Positions 1-11,443 of a DNA stretch of 64,000 nucleotides are shown piece after piece (the stretch's first letter is position 1; every line of letters begins with the position of its first letter). Below the pieces are notes generated by a model that did not search any database, was not told the origin of the DNA, and saw only the letters and a list, made by a program, of their open reading frames with translations. Made by a program: the position numbers and the translations under genes. The stretch comes from Smallanthus sonchifolius (Eukaryota > Streptophyta > Magnoliopsida > Asterales > Asteraceae): contig CM042046.1 of NCBI GenBank assembly GCA_023525975.1, positions 54,679,373 to 54,743,372 on the forward strand. The letters run 5' to 3'.

Positions 1-300
1 CTCCCCACGGGGTGAAGTCCAAGCCCACGGTGTTAGAATGGGCACACAACGGAAATACTCCGAGTCAAGTCTAATTTACACTCAAAAAATGGGCTGGAAA
101 GTTCAAGTTGTCAATGGAGGTCTAAGCGATATGTTTAAAAACAGTGTTCTTTTCGATGATCAACAAGTTACATTCTTTTGGACACTTTAAAAAAAGTCAA
201 TATCCATTGCAGCTTGAGGTGAAAAGAAAAGTGGGTATCTTGCAATCGGGTTCGGGTAAAAAATGGTGAATAGTTTTGCTTATGTGGGTTGGGTAAAGAG

Positions 301-720
301 GTTCACGGGTTGACTAGTTTAACCTGTTATTTTTATACAATTTTAAAAATTATGTCTTATGTAATAACTTAAACCGATTGATATGCCTACATTTAAAAGA
401 GCATAATCGTAATTATTTTACATAAATTTGTACTTTTTGTTATAAATTTGTAATTTTAGAGTATTATATAAAAAATAAAATAAAATTTCGGGTTAACTTG
501 CCATGTTTGAGTCAGCCCACGAAAACTTATCTCATGTTCGGGTTCATGTGTTTAAAAACACGATTTTTGGGTTCATGTTATGTTCGGGTTCGAGTCGTGA
601 ACCAACCCATTCAACAACCCTAATTATAAGAAATGAACAAAGGAATCTAGAATGGAAAACAAAGATGATGCAGGAACATCCTACCTAGTAACCCAACCCG
701 ACCCAAAGACGACCCGCAAT
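301..720. repeat. Dispersed repeat fragment, copy 1
   Basis: About 60-140 bp stretches here recur at 1650-1865. The block around 530-655 (phrases such as ATGAACAAAGGAATCTAGAA) matches 1725-1865, and the block around 656-715 (GTAACCCAAC...) matches 1650-1710. The two blocks are in swapped order in the second copy. The edges resemble a hAT-type MITE end (TAGGGTTGTTRAATGGG on the minus strand), but I could not fix both termini. The small open frame at 503-688 lies in this repeat and looks non-coding. 1-300 holds nothing I can name. Confidence 0.45.
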
Positions 721-1640
721 GTAGCCGCCAAAAATTGAATGGTTAAGGTGTAATTTTGGAAAATCAATTATCTATCCATTAGTCAATATTTTTTTTATAA
801 TTGATTGAATTGTAATAATTATGTTTCCTTATTATAAAGTTTCCTAAACTAGTTTTTTTGGTACTTAAGAATTCAATCAAGACACCATTTTTCATAATTT
901 TTGGTTTGAATTTTGAAATGGTAATTGAGACCACGTAAGGCTCTTGAGACAGCAGACTTTAGGCCGGAACTATTCGGTTCCAAGCATTTGAATACAATCA
1001 TAAGTTTGAGTCATTTGAACGCGCTTCCCACTTACATCATTTGGTATGAGAGCATGGTTGTTCAAATGGCCTTGCGTGAAGATTAATGCCTTCTTGTAAG
1101 TAGATTCTCCAAACGAGGCAACGACAAAAGCATTGGTGATCATGTACCCGAGGAAGAGACAGATTTTCTATTTGTAGATTCGTCGAACGAGGCAGTAAAG
1201 GAATTTATCCCAACTTATGGGACATGGGAAGAGATGGGTCTTCTATCCGCAGATCTGCTGGACGAGGTAGCAATAGGGGTCCGTTCCAACTTCCGGGATG
1301 CAAGCAATGAAGGAAACTGAACCAAAGTTCAATGTCCGGGATAAAGGCTTTGGGGAAGAGGGGTATCCTTAAAGTAGGTGCAAATCTATCCATGATACTC
1401 CAGTTGTGACCAAGAACAATTGTTTGTAAAGCCGAGTTCTTAGTGAGGTTTCTCAACCATGGTGGTCTAGAATGATGTTAATTGGGATAGTGGTCTTCAA
1501 AGCATCGCTACTCCTACCATAGTGGTTGAATTTCACACTATAAGATTTTGTTGTTAGGAAAGACAAGTTAAGACCGTACGGTTGCATGAATTTATGAACT
1601 CATAAGTTTTTTTACAAGACTCGTGGTCGAGTCTTAGTTC
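721..1640. other. Intergenic stretch with a degenerate short repeat
   Basis: No supported gene. A phrase like GTAGATTCGTCGAACGAGG occurs three times in diverged form near 1095, 1171 and 1240, about 70-76 bp apart. This could be a decayed tandem repeat or a decayed coding fragment. The minus-strand frame at 1205-1456 is a shadow without recognisable content. Confidence 0.3.
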
Positions 1641-1870
1641 TAACTCGGGGAGTATGATGCCGGAGCATCCAACGTAGTAACCCAACTCGGCCCAAAGAGA
1701 CACGCAAGGCATGCACCATCCTTGTGACTTGTGTCGTGTTCGAGTTCATGTGTTTAATAACATGATTTTTGGATTCGTGTTGTCTCATCAACCTGTGAAC
1801 CAACCCATTTAACAACCCTAAATATAAGAAATGAACAAAGGAATCTAGAATAGAGAACAAAGAGCATTCC
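1641..1870. repeat. Dispersed repeat fragment, copy 2
   Basis: Second copy of the repeat at 530-715, at an estimated 85-90% identity by eye, with its two blocks in the opposite order. It abuts the 3' side of the broken PP2-like exon at 1881-2235 and may have inserted beside it. Confidence 0.45.
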
Positions 1871-1880
1871 AAACTTACAA

Positions 1881-2235
1881 ATCAATGGCTTAAAACTCAA
1901 GGCCTTCAACATAAATGGCACAATCTCCACAGTAGCATGGTAAGAAGCTCTCATTATAAACTGAAAATCAAAATCTTCCTTGTGATTCAAGAATCGCCAC
2001 AACTCAATTATGATCCTCTTGTTGTCTCTCCATGTTGCAAAATATTCATGTAAGGTTTCACTCACCTTTGTGTACATATACATAGGTTTAGTTGAAAATG
2101 TTTTTGAATTTGAGAATTTGAAGACTAAATGGACCCCATAAGCAGCATCCCTAGATAAAAGTTGAGTTCTTGTCTTGATTTTGATAATCAGATTCGAAAT
2201 ATCTAACATCTCCACAACTTTCTTAAACCTGCTCA
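1881..2235 (-). pseudogene. PP2-like (phloem protein 2) exon, broken
   Basis: The minus-strand reading resembles the first PP2-like exon of the kinase gene at 35.5-43.7 kb. Shared landmarks are an exon start after GAGCAG giving FKKVVEMLDIS, then the patterns KIKTRTQLLS, GVHLVFKF, KPMYMY, LHEYFATWRD and IELWRFLNH. PP2-like domains are lectin-type folds, often fused to kinases in Asteraceae (recall). The frame shifts near 1910: the expected IYVEGLEF continuation sits in another frame and is followed at once by TAA. A donor-like GTAAGT follows at about 1880. No kinase exon lies upstream; the minus-strand frame at 2260-2445 shows no match to the family. This is a detached, inactivated relic of the same family. 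Confidence 0.65.
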
Positions 2236-2786
2236 TATTAGAAGATGATAAAGCCTTAGTTAGTCATAACCTCTTTGCCCACATAACATTTCAAAAACCA
2301 CTCTAAGTTTCAATATTCCATTGTTGTGAATCTTTTGATAAATGGTTACAAATAAGTGACAATTATGAAACTTTTTGATACCAAAAGTCTTCCACAAAGA
2401 CAACATATCATCACTTATCAACTTTTTGATAAAGTGACTCCTCATCTGATGAATATATCATATTATGATACAACTAATTAGTTTAATTTCGACAAGAAGG
2501 ATTTAAATTTGTAATAGACATAAAAAAAATAAAATACAAACAAGAACATGCTAAAAGGATTTAAATTCCCATGTCTTTATGTAAGAACGCGTAGGGGCCA
2601 TCATATTAGTTAGGTGTGTATGCAAACCGATTCACACTATTCTTCAGGATAAAAAAACCTTTTTATAATAAACTTAAAAAGAATAAAATATAAAAATAAA
2701 GATGCTAAATTAAAAGATTAAGAAATTTCATATATGTAACATCGTAGGAAGGAACCGAGAACATGTGTGACATCATATTATAATTA
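2236..2786. other. AT-rich intergenic stretch
   Basis: Nothing supportable beyond short A/T runs. The minus frame at 2260-2445 has no recognisable domain and does not match the exon that precedes the PP2 domain in the related gene at 37 kb. Confidence 0.4.
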
Positions 2787-3271
2787 TACATCGCTGTCTG
2801 TGTTTGTTTAAAGTAGATCATGTTCGTTTAAATTACGTGTAACCGCCTTAAAAAAAGATCCCAACCCTAGAAACTCTTAAAAAATGGTAGTTGTTTATCA
2901 AAACCATCGAATGTGTTTTCTCGCGGCGGATTACACACGTTATTTCCCCACTCCCCTTCCCTCCCTCAATTCCCGCATAACAATCGATTTGGCTTCAATA
3001 TCTACGATTTGGTTCCAGATTGCTGGCAGCTTTGTCGTCGCAAGCCTCCGCCACCACCATCATCTTCTTCTGCCGCAAGCCTCCGCTTCTTCACCATCTT
3101 CTTGAATGTAAAACCCTAATCAATTTCATTTGATAAGGTATACTCTGTTTTTTCGATCAAACCCTAGAAACCGTGCTCTGAATTTGGGCTTTTGCAGGAA
3201 ACAATCATACCTAATGGCATGCCCGCTACTCGCACTGTTGTTTTACGGTATCTTACTCATACCTCAATCGA
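2787..3271 (+). repeat. 485-bp duplicated block, copy 1 (gene-like 5' fragment)
   Basis: Nearly the same sequence recurs at about 30690-31169, with only scattered substitutions. It holds two overlapping open frames (2884-3105 and 2913-3119). Their products are His/Pro/Ser-rich low-complexity peptides resembling no family I know. A donor/acceptor-like pair in the middle (AGGTATACTC then TTTTGCAG) suggests it came from a spliced transcript or a captured gene fragment. Copy 1 loses similarity after CTCAATCGATG. 3272-3407 is plain flank of the solo LTR. Confidence 0.6.
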
Positions 3272-3859
3272 TGGATCTGCCATGAAGACATTGCTAGGAT
3301 TTAATACAATTTCTTTATCTGACCCGACCCATTTTTCTCCCAAATGACAAAAATCATGGATCTGCCATTGGAAAGGGCCTCGAATTTTGATTTCGCTTTG
3401 GGCCCCTGAACTTGTCACACCCCAACCGACTGTGGATTATACGTCGGGGCGGACGCGGTTGTTCAAAAGCACAAGTTTTTCTATTAAAGTTTAAATAATT
3501 TCATTAATACTTTCAAGTTTACATTACAAGTAACAAATAAAGCATAACAAGATACAAAGTTTATTCGATAAGTAATCTAGGTCCAAAGCATCCTAAGTGA
3601 TCACAACAAAGTCTCATGTTGATATACCTGAAACATGTGAAGAAATCTGTCAACTAAAAATAGTTGGTGAGATACGAAGGTTTTGACACAGTTTAACAAA
3701 GTCTTTGAAAAGTTTTACAATTCACTATGTCATGCATTCTATGGTATAAGTGTGAGAGCAAACAAGTTTAAACATTGTGCATATCAATCCTCCAACCAAA
3801 TTTTAAGCATAACCCGAAGGTTACCCTTAAAAGTCTAAAGTTTAAATTCAGTAACAATC

Positions 3860-4220
3860 TGTAAGACACGAGTTATTGTGTGGCTCTTATAATCATTTAT
3901 CTTATTATTAAATGATCAAATGTTTTGTTATTAACCTATGGCGAGTAATTAGTTGATGGGCCTAATTACTCTTAATGGGCTATTAATGGGTTTCCCCTTA
4001 GGTGTACATATATAAAGAGAGATAATTAGAGGGAATTGACTAATGAATGATTCAATTACCAACACCATAATCGTCCCTCTTTCTCTACCATAACTGTGAG
4101 TCTCAAGAACTCACCTTAGCCATCCTAACCGTACACCCTAAACGGGAACCCGGTGGTTAGCTTATCAGGTATGATTTATATTATTGTTTTCCATTATCAT
4201 GTTACAAGAACTGATCAACA
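3860..4220. mobile_element. Element D: 361-bp solo LTR or TRIM-like insert in C
   Basis: It starts TGTAAGACACGAG and ends GATCAACA, with CAATC directly before (3855-3859) and after (4221-4225), so a 5-bp target duplication fits. It contains a TATATAAAG box near 4007-4016. An alternative end at ATGTTACA (about 4206) gives no matching duplication. The size and TG...CA ends suit a small Copia-type solo LTR or TRIM; the superfamily is inferred. Confidence 0.55.
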
Positions 4221-5982
4221 CAATCACCATGGGCTCCCCCCGAAGGGTCAATCAATCTAGGTGGATTGGTCAAATACAATAGATCTATCATTGTTACTAT
4301 AGGATTGATCAAAGTTAATGGATATGCTAGTATTAAGTTTAATTTAAGCATGCAAGTCTCAAGCATAATAACGCAAGAATAAACATGTAGGCATAGTTGT
4401 ACAAAAATTGTATAAGTTTGTAAGTTTGATACATGTTTCACCCCCGAGTTTATAAGTAAAGTAAAACGAAAAGGGGCTAAATACACTCACTTGGATTGAG
4501 GAAGGAATGTCCAACAAAGATTAAGTATGGCAAGACCTTGAGGGAGAATATCCTCACAATAAGCCTAATAATGCAAGTCTAAAGTTTCAAGTTTGATCCT
4601 ATATGTTTATGGCTAACTATCTAGGATTCTAAGATTTATCTAGGGTTCCAAATGGGAGACGGGAATGATTGTGTTTATAAAGTTTAAATCAAAGTTTCAA
4701 ATAAGGTTTTGAATGCAAGACTTGGATATCAACGTCTTAATAAGTTTGTAGTTTAGAATTATTATTAATTAAAATAATTATTTAAAAGTCTTACAATTAT
4801 TAATTACACACAATAGGCAATAATAATCAAAATAGTTTTTCTAAGTATTTGTAAATGGAGTTGAAATAATAATTAAACGAAAGACTAAATATTTATTAAA
4901 GATTTATAATTATTTAAAGTATGAATAATTATTACAGATTATTAATAATTATTGTAAGAATAAAGAATAAATATTTAAAGGATAATTAATTATTAAGGGT
5001 TAATAATAATATTTAAAGAATACATAATAATTAAGTATTAATAGTAAAGAGTAAAATATTTAATAAGGATAAATAATTATCTAAAAGAATAATTACCTTA
5101 TTTAAAATAATTAATATAAATCATTTAAGATTTATTAAAGTATTTAGGTATTAAGTATTTATTTTATAAATTATCTTGTAGTTTAAATAAGATAACATGT
5201 AGTTATAAGTTTATAAAAGTGTCAATTAATATTTCTTATAAAGTTTATATTCTAAGCTATAAGTTTTAAAGTGTAAAGGTTTAAAGTTTCTATTAAATTT
5301 TACAAAGTTTATAAATATTTAGGAAAATAAATAAAGCATATTTATTTTCTTGTTTAAATTTATATAAACAAATAAATATAAGTGTTATATAAATTTTAAA
5401 GTTTTCTGTATTTATAAGTTTACAAGTTTATAAATGTTTATTTATCTTGTAATAAATAATTAAATAAGTTTTCTGTTTTAAATAAATAAAGAAGTTCAAG
5501 TTAATATAAATTTTATATAAATGTATAAATTTATAAGTTTCTTGTTTTAAATTAAAGTTTATTAATTTATTTTAAAGCTTTAAACAATTAGATGTATTAT
5601 TCTAGAAAATAATAAGTTAAGTTTCTAGTTTTTTTTTATAAAAGTTATTTCGGTTTTTATTAAAGTATTTATTTAGTTCCAAAGTTTTAAAACAGAGATA
5701 ATTTGGAAATAATAACAAATTAAAGTTTCAAATAAAATATCTCCTGTTTAGAGTATAAGTTTTTGTAAAGTTTAAAAGTATTTTTTATAGCTTTAAGTGT
5801 TTAAAAACTATTTTTAAAGGATTATTTATTACAAGTTTTAATTAATTAAAATAGTTCCAGAACCTAAAAGTATAAATAAGAGTCATTTTTAAGTTTATAA
5901 AAGTTTAATAGGATTTATAAAAATTACTGGAAAGTATAAAACTGGTTAAGAAGCCTTAAAAAAAATTAAAATAGCAAAACTT

Positions 5983-6060
5983 GGGCTGGCCGGATTCGAA
6001 CCCAGGCCACCCAAGTTAACACACAAGTGACCAAACCACCCGGCTACGGGTTCGCTGGTG
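5983..6060 (-). other. tRNA-like module inside LTR C
   Basis: On the minus strand (element sense) an A-box-like GTAGCCGGGTGGTTTGG is followed about 35 nt later by the consensus B-box GGTTCGAATCC. The whole is about 75 nt, the length of a tRNA. Stems are poor, so it is not a working tRNA gene. Related modules lie in the LTRs of element A. Confidence 0.5.
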
Positions 6061-6092
6061 ATTTATATGGAAAAAGAAATTTATAAACAACA

Positions 6093-8064
6093 TGTAAGGC
6101 CCCAAACCCGGGAGGCCCCACCTGTTCGATTTACTCATTCACAAACAGTTCTTAAACATGAATATCAAATAACGCAGCGGAAACTTCATTCATTCATCAT
6201 AATTAAAACTTGTTCATACATGCGGAAGCGTAAACATAGTTTAAAACATATTTACATCATAACTAAACTTAACGGGATGCCAGTCTTCATGATCAGCCGG
6301 GTAACTCTTCTCGCTTGCCAAGCATCACCGTCCATCCTCATTACCTACCTTAACCTGAATGTGCACACTTAAAAACGTCAGCTACGCTGGTGAGTTCTAG
6401 TTTTAACATAAAACCTTAACTTCAAATAAATTGCCAAAAACATCACTTCATACTTCATTTAATAAAAAGCGTACGTAAATAATGCAATAACAAACATAAC
6501 ACTTCATAAGTCAACGAACATATAGAATCTGCGCCTTCTCGTAACCGTCAAATCCAAACGTTACATACTGGTTGAATAACTTAAGGATCACCACCACTAG
6601 GCCCATCATCACCGTACTGTCCTTCGGGTGAGGAACTCCTAGGGCCCGATACTTAGGTTATCCAACCCTTCAAGCACGGCGTCCCAAAGGATAGCGCGTA
6701 CCAAACTTCAAGCACTGCGCCCCGTCGGGCGCAAGTACCAAACTTCAAGCACGACTACCCCGTAAGGTAAATCGTACCAAACTTCAAGGATCACGATAAT
6801 CCCCTTGGCGACCGTCATCGCCCCAGTTGTACAACAGTTGGCCAGCCACAGAGGCCCCTAAAAGGTAAAGGCCCATAACATACTTCCCATCCCTTAACCT
6901 TCATTCCCTAAGGAATATTGGCAGATTCGTTCGTTTGTGACTTTCGTAAACCTTCGCTTCTTTTACTTCAAAAACTTCAGTTAAAGCATTCGTACGTTTT
7001 ATTAAAAACATTCTCATTCGTTAAAACACTTCGTAAACTTCATTTGGCAAAATATTTCATAAACACTTCCTTCATAAACCTTCCTTCTAAAACCTTCCTT
7101 CTAAAACTTCCTTCATAAACATCATTTTATAAAACGTTACATACAACCTTCATAAACATCGTTTTATAAAATCATCACGTGTGCACACCAGCCCAAAAAC
7201 ATTATTAAAACATTTAAAAGAGGGCTTCTAGAACTCACCTTATAAGCTAGTCTCGGTTGTCCTAACAAAGGTCCAACAACTTCACTTCCGATCTGAATTG
7301 ATTAGTTAATGTACATCAGACCAATACCGACTCTAACGGTTTAACCATTCTAACATACTGACTTCACTTAATCAGTTCTGATTTCTGCGCACTTAGCAAG
7401 TGCGCAGACCGTGCTGCCTGCGCACTTAGCAAGTGCGCAGACCATGCTTCCTGCGCACTTAGCAAGTGCGCAGGTCCTTCCTCCTGCGCACTTAGCAAGT
7501 GCGCAGGTCACTCCTCCTGCGCACTTAGCAAGTGCGCAGGTCCTTCCTCCTGCGCACTTAGCAAGTGCGCATGACCTGCTCCGTGCGCACTTAGCAAGTG
7601 CGCACGACCTGTTCTTCGCGAAAACCCTAACTTTCGCATTCGGGTCTGATCATGTCAAGATCCCGAACCTGTTGCATTCAAAACGTTCGTTTTCCATTAA
7701 GGAACTCAAATCTATACTCATCTTCCAGTTTCATCCGTTCAAACATAACCTTTTTACCCAAAACCCGAAAAACCCAAAAACGAACAAAAACTCAGATTTA
7801 GGTCGGATCGTTACCTGAATCGAGCTTCTGGTCCGGAGGTTCTTCTCACGAGTTATGGAGCAACACACTTCTCAAATATCGGGTCGATCCGACAACTTTC
7901 TCTCTCTACGGTTTCTCTCTCTAGAAGTTGCAAATGAGAGAAATGGGTTGTGACCTTGGCTATTTATAGGGGAGGCTCCCCTTCTAGCCCATCCGACCCG
8001 ACCCGTCATGCCTCGTTCATTTATTTCGTCATTTTAACCGTCGTTTTATTTTTTGGATGTTACA
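6093..8064 (-). repeat. Element B 3' LTR (left copy)
   Basis: 1972 bp from TGTAAGGCCCC to GATGTTACA. In element sense this is the 3' LTR. It holds the palindromic minisatellite (7385-7605) and a TATA box CTATTTATA at 7960-7968 (TATAAATAG on the minus strand). The frames at 6058-6372, 6918-7118 and 7411-7818 are LTR shadows. Confidence 0.92.
7385..7605. repeat. Palindromic minisatellite, 7 units (B left LTR)
   Basis: Seven units of about 33 bp, each with a perfect 9-bp inverted repeat around a 3-nt centre (TGCGCACTT AGC AAGTGCGCA). Spacers vary (GACCGTGCTGC, GTCCTTCCTC and others). The right LTR has six units, so one unit has been gained or lost since insertion. Translation gives an 11-residue repeat that is only a by-product of the period. 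Confidence 0.9.
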
Positions 8065-8080
8065 AGTCTACCCCCTTACA
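8065..8080 (-). other. Element B polypurine tract
   Basis: The minus strand reads TGTAAGGGGGTAGACT directly before the 3' LTR, the expected place and composition for the plus-strand primer. Confidence 0.6.
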
Positions 8081-8103
8081 ATAGGTTTCGTCCCCGAAAC
8101 CTA

Positions 8104-8366
8104 TCATAAGTCAAATAGTTGAGGGTACGACTCCCTCATTTCCTTCTCAGTTTCCCAAGTGGCTTCCGATCCCTTCCGATGTTTCCATTGGACTTTAACT
8201 AATTGGATAACCTTATTACGCAACCGCTTCTCCTTTCTGTCTAAGATGGCAACGGGTTCTTCGATGTAATTAAGGCTGTTGTCGACCTCGATGTCGGTGA
8301 GTGGTACGTGAGCCGATTCATCCGCCAAACACTTTCGCAAGTGTGATACATGGAAGGTAGGATGAA
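8104..8366 (-). pseudogene. Element B gag-pol C-terminus (chromodomain), severed by A
   Basis: Reads IHPTFHVSHLRKCLADE and then a chromodomain-type tail (pattern YIEEPVAILDRK ... VKVQWKHRKGSEATWE ... YPQLFDL). It continues the integrase fragment that ends at SGIH near 19605, 11.2 kb away; element A and its ATGAA duplication lie exactly between the two halves. Chromodomains at the end of integrase target chromovirus integration (family knowledge). Any start codon here is incidental. Confidence 0.88.
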
Positions 8367-9928
8367 TGTCACACCCCAACCGGGCGGCGGAACACGTCGG
8401 AGTATGACCCGAATTGTGACCAGATTGCTCATAGCACTTGGAACTATTAAAATTTCATAATTTTATTCAATAATATTAAAAGTGCCTCAAAGGCTACAAA
8501 TAGTTCAAATAAACAAGACAAAACATAGTTCCAAACAAGATAAAATCAGATTTCAAATTTCTAAGTCCAAGCCTAAGTGTTGAACATAAATCAAGCGTTG
8601 CTTGAACTTGGTGCACCTGAAACATGTTTAAAATAAGAGTTATCAACAAAATGAATTGTTGGTGAGCAATCATGGTAGATATAGATATAGTAGTTTAGAT
8701 AAAGTACAAATTCCATGCTAAGACAAGTAATACATTATAGTCTTATTGTATATACACACAGTCCAAATTAAACCTTCCTTTTAAGATTTATCCAATTCAG
8801 ATTGTCCAACATATAGTTAACAGTTTTTCAGTTTCAGAATTCATTACATGCATCCTAGATCAAAGAAATGCATGGGGTAGCTAACCCACATGGTACCACT
8901 AATTCCATTCATAGGCTGTCGAAACAGTTAATAATATGAACTAGTGTAATCAACAAATAAGCCACATAATGCAATTAAACAAGTCTAACATAAGGGAATT
9001 TGTTTCAAGTTGTGAGATTTGTCAATAGTGTAAGTGTAATTATATAGGAACATGTTTCACCCCAAAAGTGATAAAATGTATAAAGAGGGGCATGAAAACT
9101 CACATGGTTTGTAAGTAGTTTCCGAGCTAAGTTTGATCCAAAGATATAATCCAAAGTAGGTCACAATTAACCTATTATAGTTGTAGTTTAGTCATTTAGT
9201 TTAAAGGAATAAGCTAAGGTTTGTTCGTGTTCTCGAATTTGGGAAATTAGGATTTTGGAAAGTTTAAGGTTTGAAAAGTAATTTGGTTATAGTTTAAGGT
9301 GTGCAAGTATTTAAATTACTAAATTATTATGTTTAGTAATTTAAATATAATTTCAGATTTTATAAAATATTTTAAGTGATTATTTAATTAATTACTTATT
9401 TAGTAATTTAGTTAATAAATGTGTTTAATTAACTAAATATGTCAAAAAGATAGTAAGAATATAAATATAATTTAAATTATAAATTTTATAAATATTTTCT
9501 GTTAATAAGTAAATTTTTATAAAATTTACTTATTTTTAGTTTAATTAAATCAATAATTCCATTGATTTAATTACAAAACAAAATTAGTAAAAATTAGTAA
9601 AAATGTCTAAAAGTTCCAGAAACTTAATATTTTGTTAAAAATATATAGAGTAAGTTTCTGTAATTTTTGTATAATTTTTGGAATAGATTTACTAATTTTA
9701 AATAAATAGTCCAAGCTTTAAATTTAGACTTTTAAATAATTAATTTTATAAACTCAGAAAGTTTTCTGTTTTTATTTTATAAAACAGTAGAGAATTTTAT
9801 TACAAAAATTTGGACTATTTATTTGTACATTTTCGAGTTGTAAATAAAAAGTTATGAATTTTTAAAGATTAAAGATTTAATAAAAAGAAAAATCAAAAAT
9901 AGGAAAATGTTGAAAAGTGGGCGAACCG

Positions 9929-10001
9929 GCCACAAGGCGGATCGAACCTGGGATACTTGGCTTAGCAGCAGTGCACCTGACCGTTGGGCCAAGTGGCTAA
10001 C
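9929..10001 (-). other. tRNA-like module 1 in A left LTR
   Basis: A 73-nt minus-strand stretch with A-box-like TTGGCCCAACGG, a centre CTGCTAAG like the anticodon loop of tRNA-Ser(GCU), and B-box GGTTCGATCC. The ends GCCAC and GTGGC can pair as an acceptor-like stem. It is too degenerate to be a functional tRNA. The copy in the other LTR is at 18113-18185. Confidence 0.5.
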
Positions 10002-10089
10002 CTGGTAATAAGTTGAATTGGGTTATATTTAACCCGGATCTTGGATCCGGTTTGTGTTCGTTTAAGCAAAAAAAAGGCTCACGGGTGAG

Positions 10090-10164
10090 GGCCTTAGCCG
10101 GACCCGAACCCGTGACCTCTCGTTCGTAATACGCGCACCCGGCCATCTCGGCCAAGTGACTAAC
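10090..10164 (-). other. tRNA-like module 2 in A left LTR
   Basis: Begins like module 1 (GTTAGTCACTTGGCC), continues with GAGATGG (A-box-like), and has a B-box-like GGTTCGGGTCC near its end, about 90 bp from module 1. The copy in the other LTR is at 18274-18347. Confidence 0.45.
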
Positions 10165-11410
10165 TCGTAAACAAACGGAGAGAGGTTCCTTTTAATGACG
10201 TTTTCGAAATAAAATCCCAAATCCGTTTGAAACACAAGAACCCTAATCTGAGTTTGTTCGAATTCGATGAATCCGTATAATAGGAACTCAATTAACCATA
10301 GGGCTTTTGTTATACGTTCAATTCCAAGCCTAATGACGTATTGAATTACCTGGAATGATCAACTGATCGAAGTTCTGGACTCGTTGTTCAGTTTGTCTGA
10401 ACTGAGATTCCGAGAGAGAGAATTAGAGAGTGTTAGGAGTTGTGATTTGTTTCAAATGGACGCATTAGGTGTCGTCGAGGTTTGTACAACCTCAATTCGA
10501 CAAATAAATTCGCGAATTAACGAGTTTTGATTACGGTTTAAGACGGTTTAAAGTTTTTAGCCGTTTTCTACTGTTACGAGTTAAAATTTCGAATTAAACG
10601 AGTTCATCATGCTCGTTTATGAGTTGTAATGGGATTTCAGTTACGAATCTTTGCTCTTATCATCTCAAAACGCGTTTTCGAATATTCAGAACTCAAAACC
10701 GGGTTCCCCTTGTTTCGAACCCACGACCCCTTTTGGGTGGGTTTTAAAACAGAAAAATACAACTTTGGTCCCTGAGGTTTGTTAAGTTGACTCCGGTCAA
10801 CTTAAACTTGAAAATAAGTTTGAGGAAAGGCAGTTTAGCCCTTGTAGTTAAGTTTTAACCAAAAACTAAGTTAGTTAGGTTAAATAGGGTTTTTAGTTAA
10901 TAAATTTGATATATTTTGATATTTAAATGTATAAATTAAATTTAAATTATAAAAGAATTGTTTATTTCTATAAAAATGATATAAAATGACATATTTTTAT
11001 AGAACTTTATTTTAAAAATATTTATTTAATTAAACTTTATTTATTTGATTTATTTAGGAATAAATCTTATTATTTCTTAAAAATTCATAAAAATTTATAA
11101 AAGTCATTTTAATTTATATAATTTGTGTTTTAATTTAAATAAAACACATTAGGATTTTTTTTTTTCAAATTAAATAAGTATAATTTTTTTTTACACTTAG
11201 ATAATTTATGAGATTTATTTTATATAGTTTAGGGACTTTATTCAAATACAATGAATATTAGCCCTAAAACATAGTTTGAGTATGGTTTTTAGCCACATAG
11301 TTTAAGCAATTCATTTAAGAATTTTCACATATTATTAAATATGGATAATTAGGGTTTACAATAAATGCCAAATGGCCGGAAATTGTAAACGGAAAAGTAC
11401 AGATATTACA

Positions 11411-11423
11411 GTCTCCCCTACTT
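11411..11423 (-). other. Element A polypurine tract
   Basis: The minus strand reads AGTAGGGGAGAC immediately before the 3' LTR. Confidence 0.65.
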
Positions 11424-11443
11424 TAGGAAATTTCGTCCCGAAA

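Larger units (their letters stand above)
8367..11410 (-). repeat. Element A 3' LTR (left copy)
   Basis: 3044 bp from TGTCACACCCCAACCGGG to ACAGATATTACA. It includes long AT-rich stretches and two tRNA-like modules. No gene is encoded; the frame at 8241-8432 spans the junction between B and A. Confidence 0.95.

Noticed and set aside
1205..1456. 83-codon minus-strand frame
   Set aside because: No domain, no splice context; overlaps a degenerate plus-strand repeat.
2260..2445. Upstream exon of the broken PP2 gene
   Set aside because: No match to the linker seen in the gene at 37 kb and no splice sites in phase.
3860..4206. Alternative right end of element D at ATGTTACA
   Set aside because: It has TG...CA ends but no matching target duplication, whereas ending at 4220 gives CAATC on both sides.
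7411..7818. Frame with an 11-residue PAHLASAQ-type repeat (also 25529-25903)
   Set aside because: The repeat follows from a 33-bp palindromic minisatellite within the LTR; it lies antisense to the element and the unit number varies.
9929..10001. Functional tRNA-Ser gene
   Set aside because: D-arm, T-arm and anticodon stem do not pair well and it sits in both LTR copies; kept only as a tRNA-like module.
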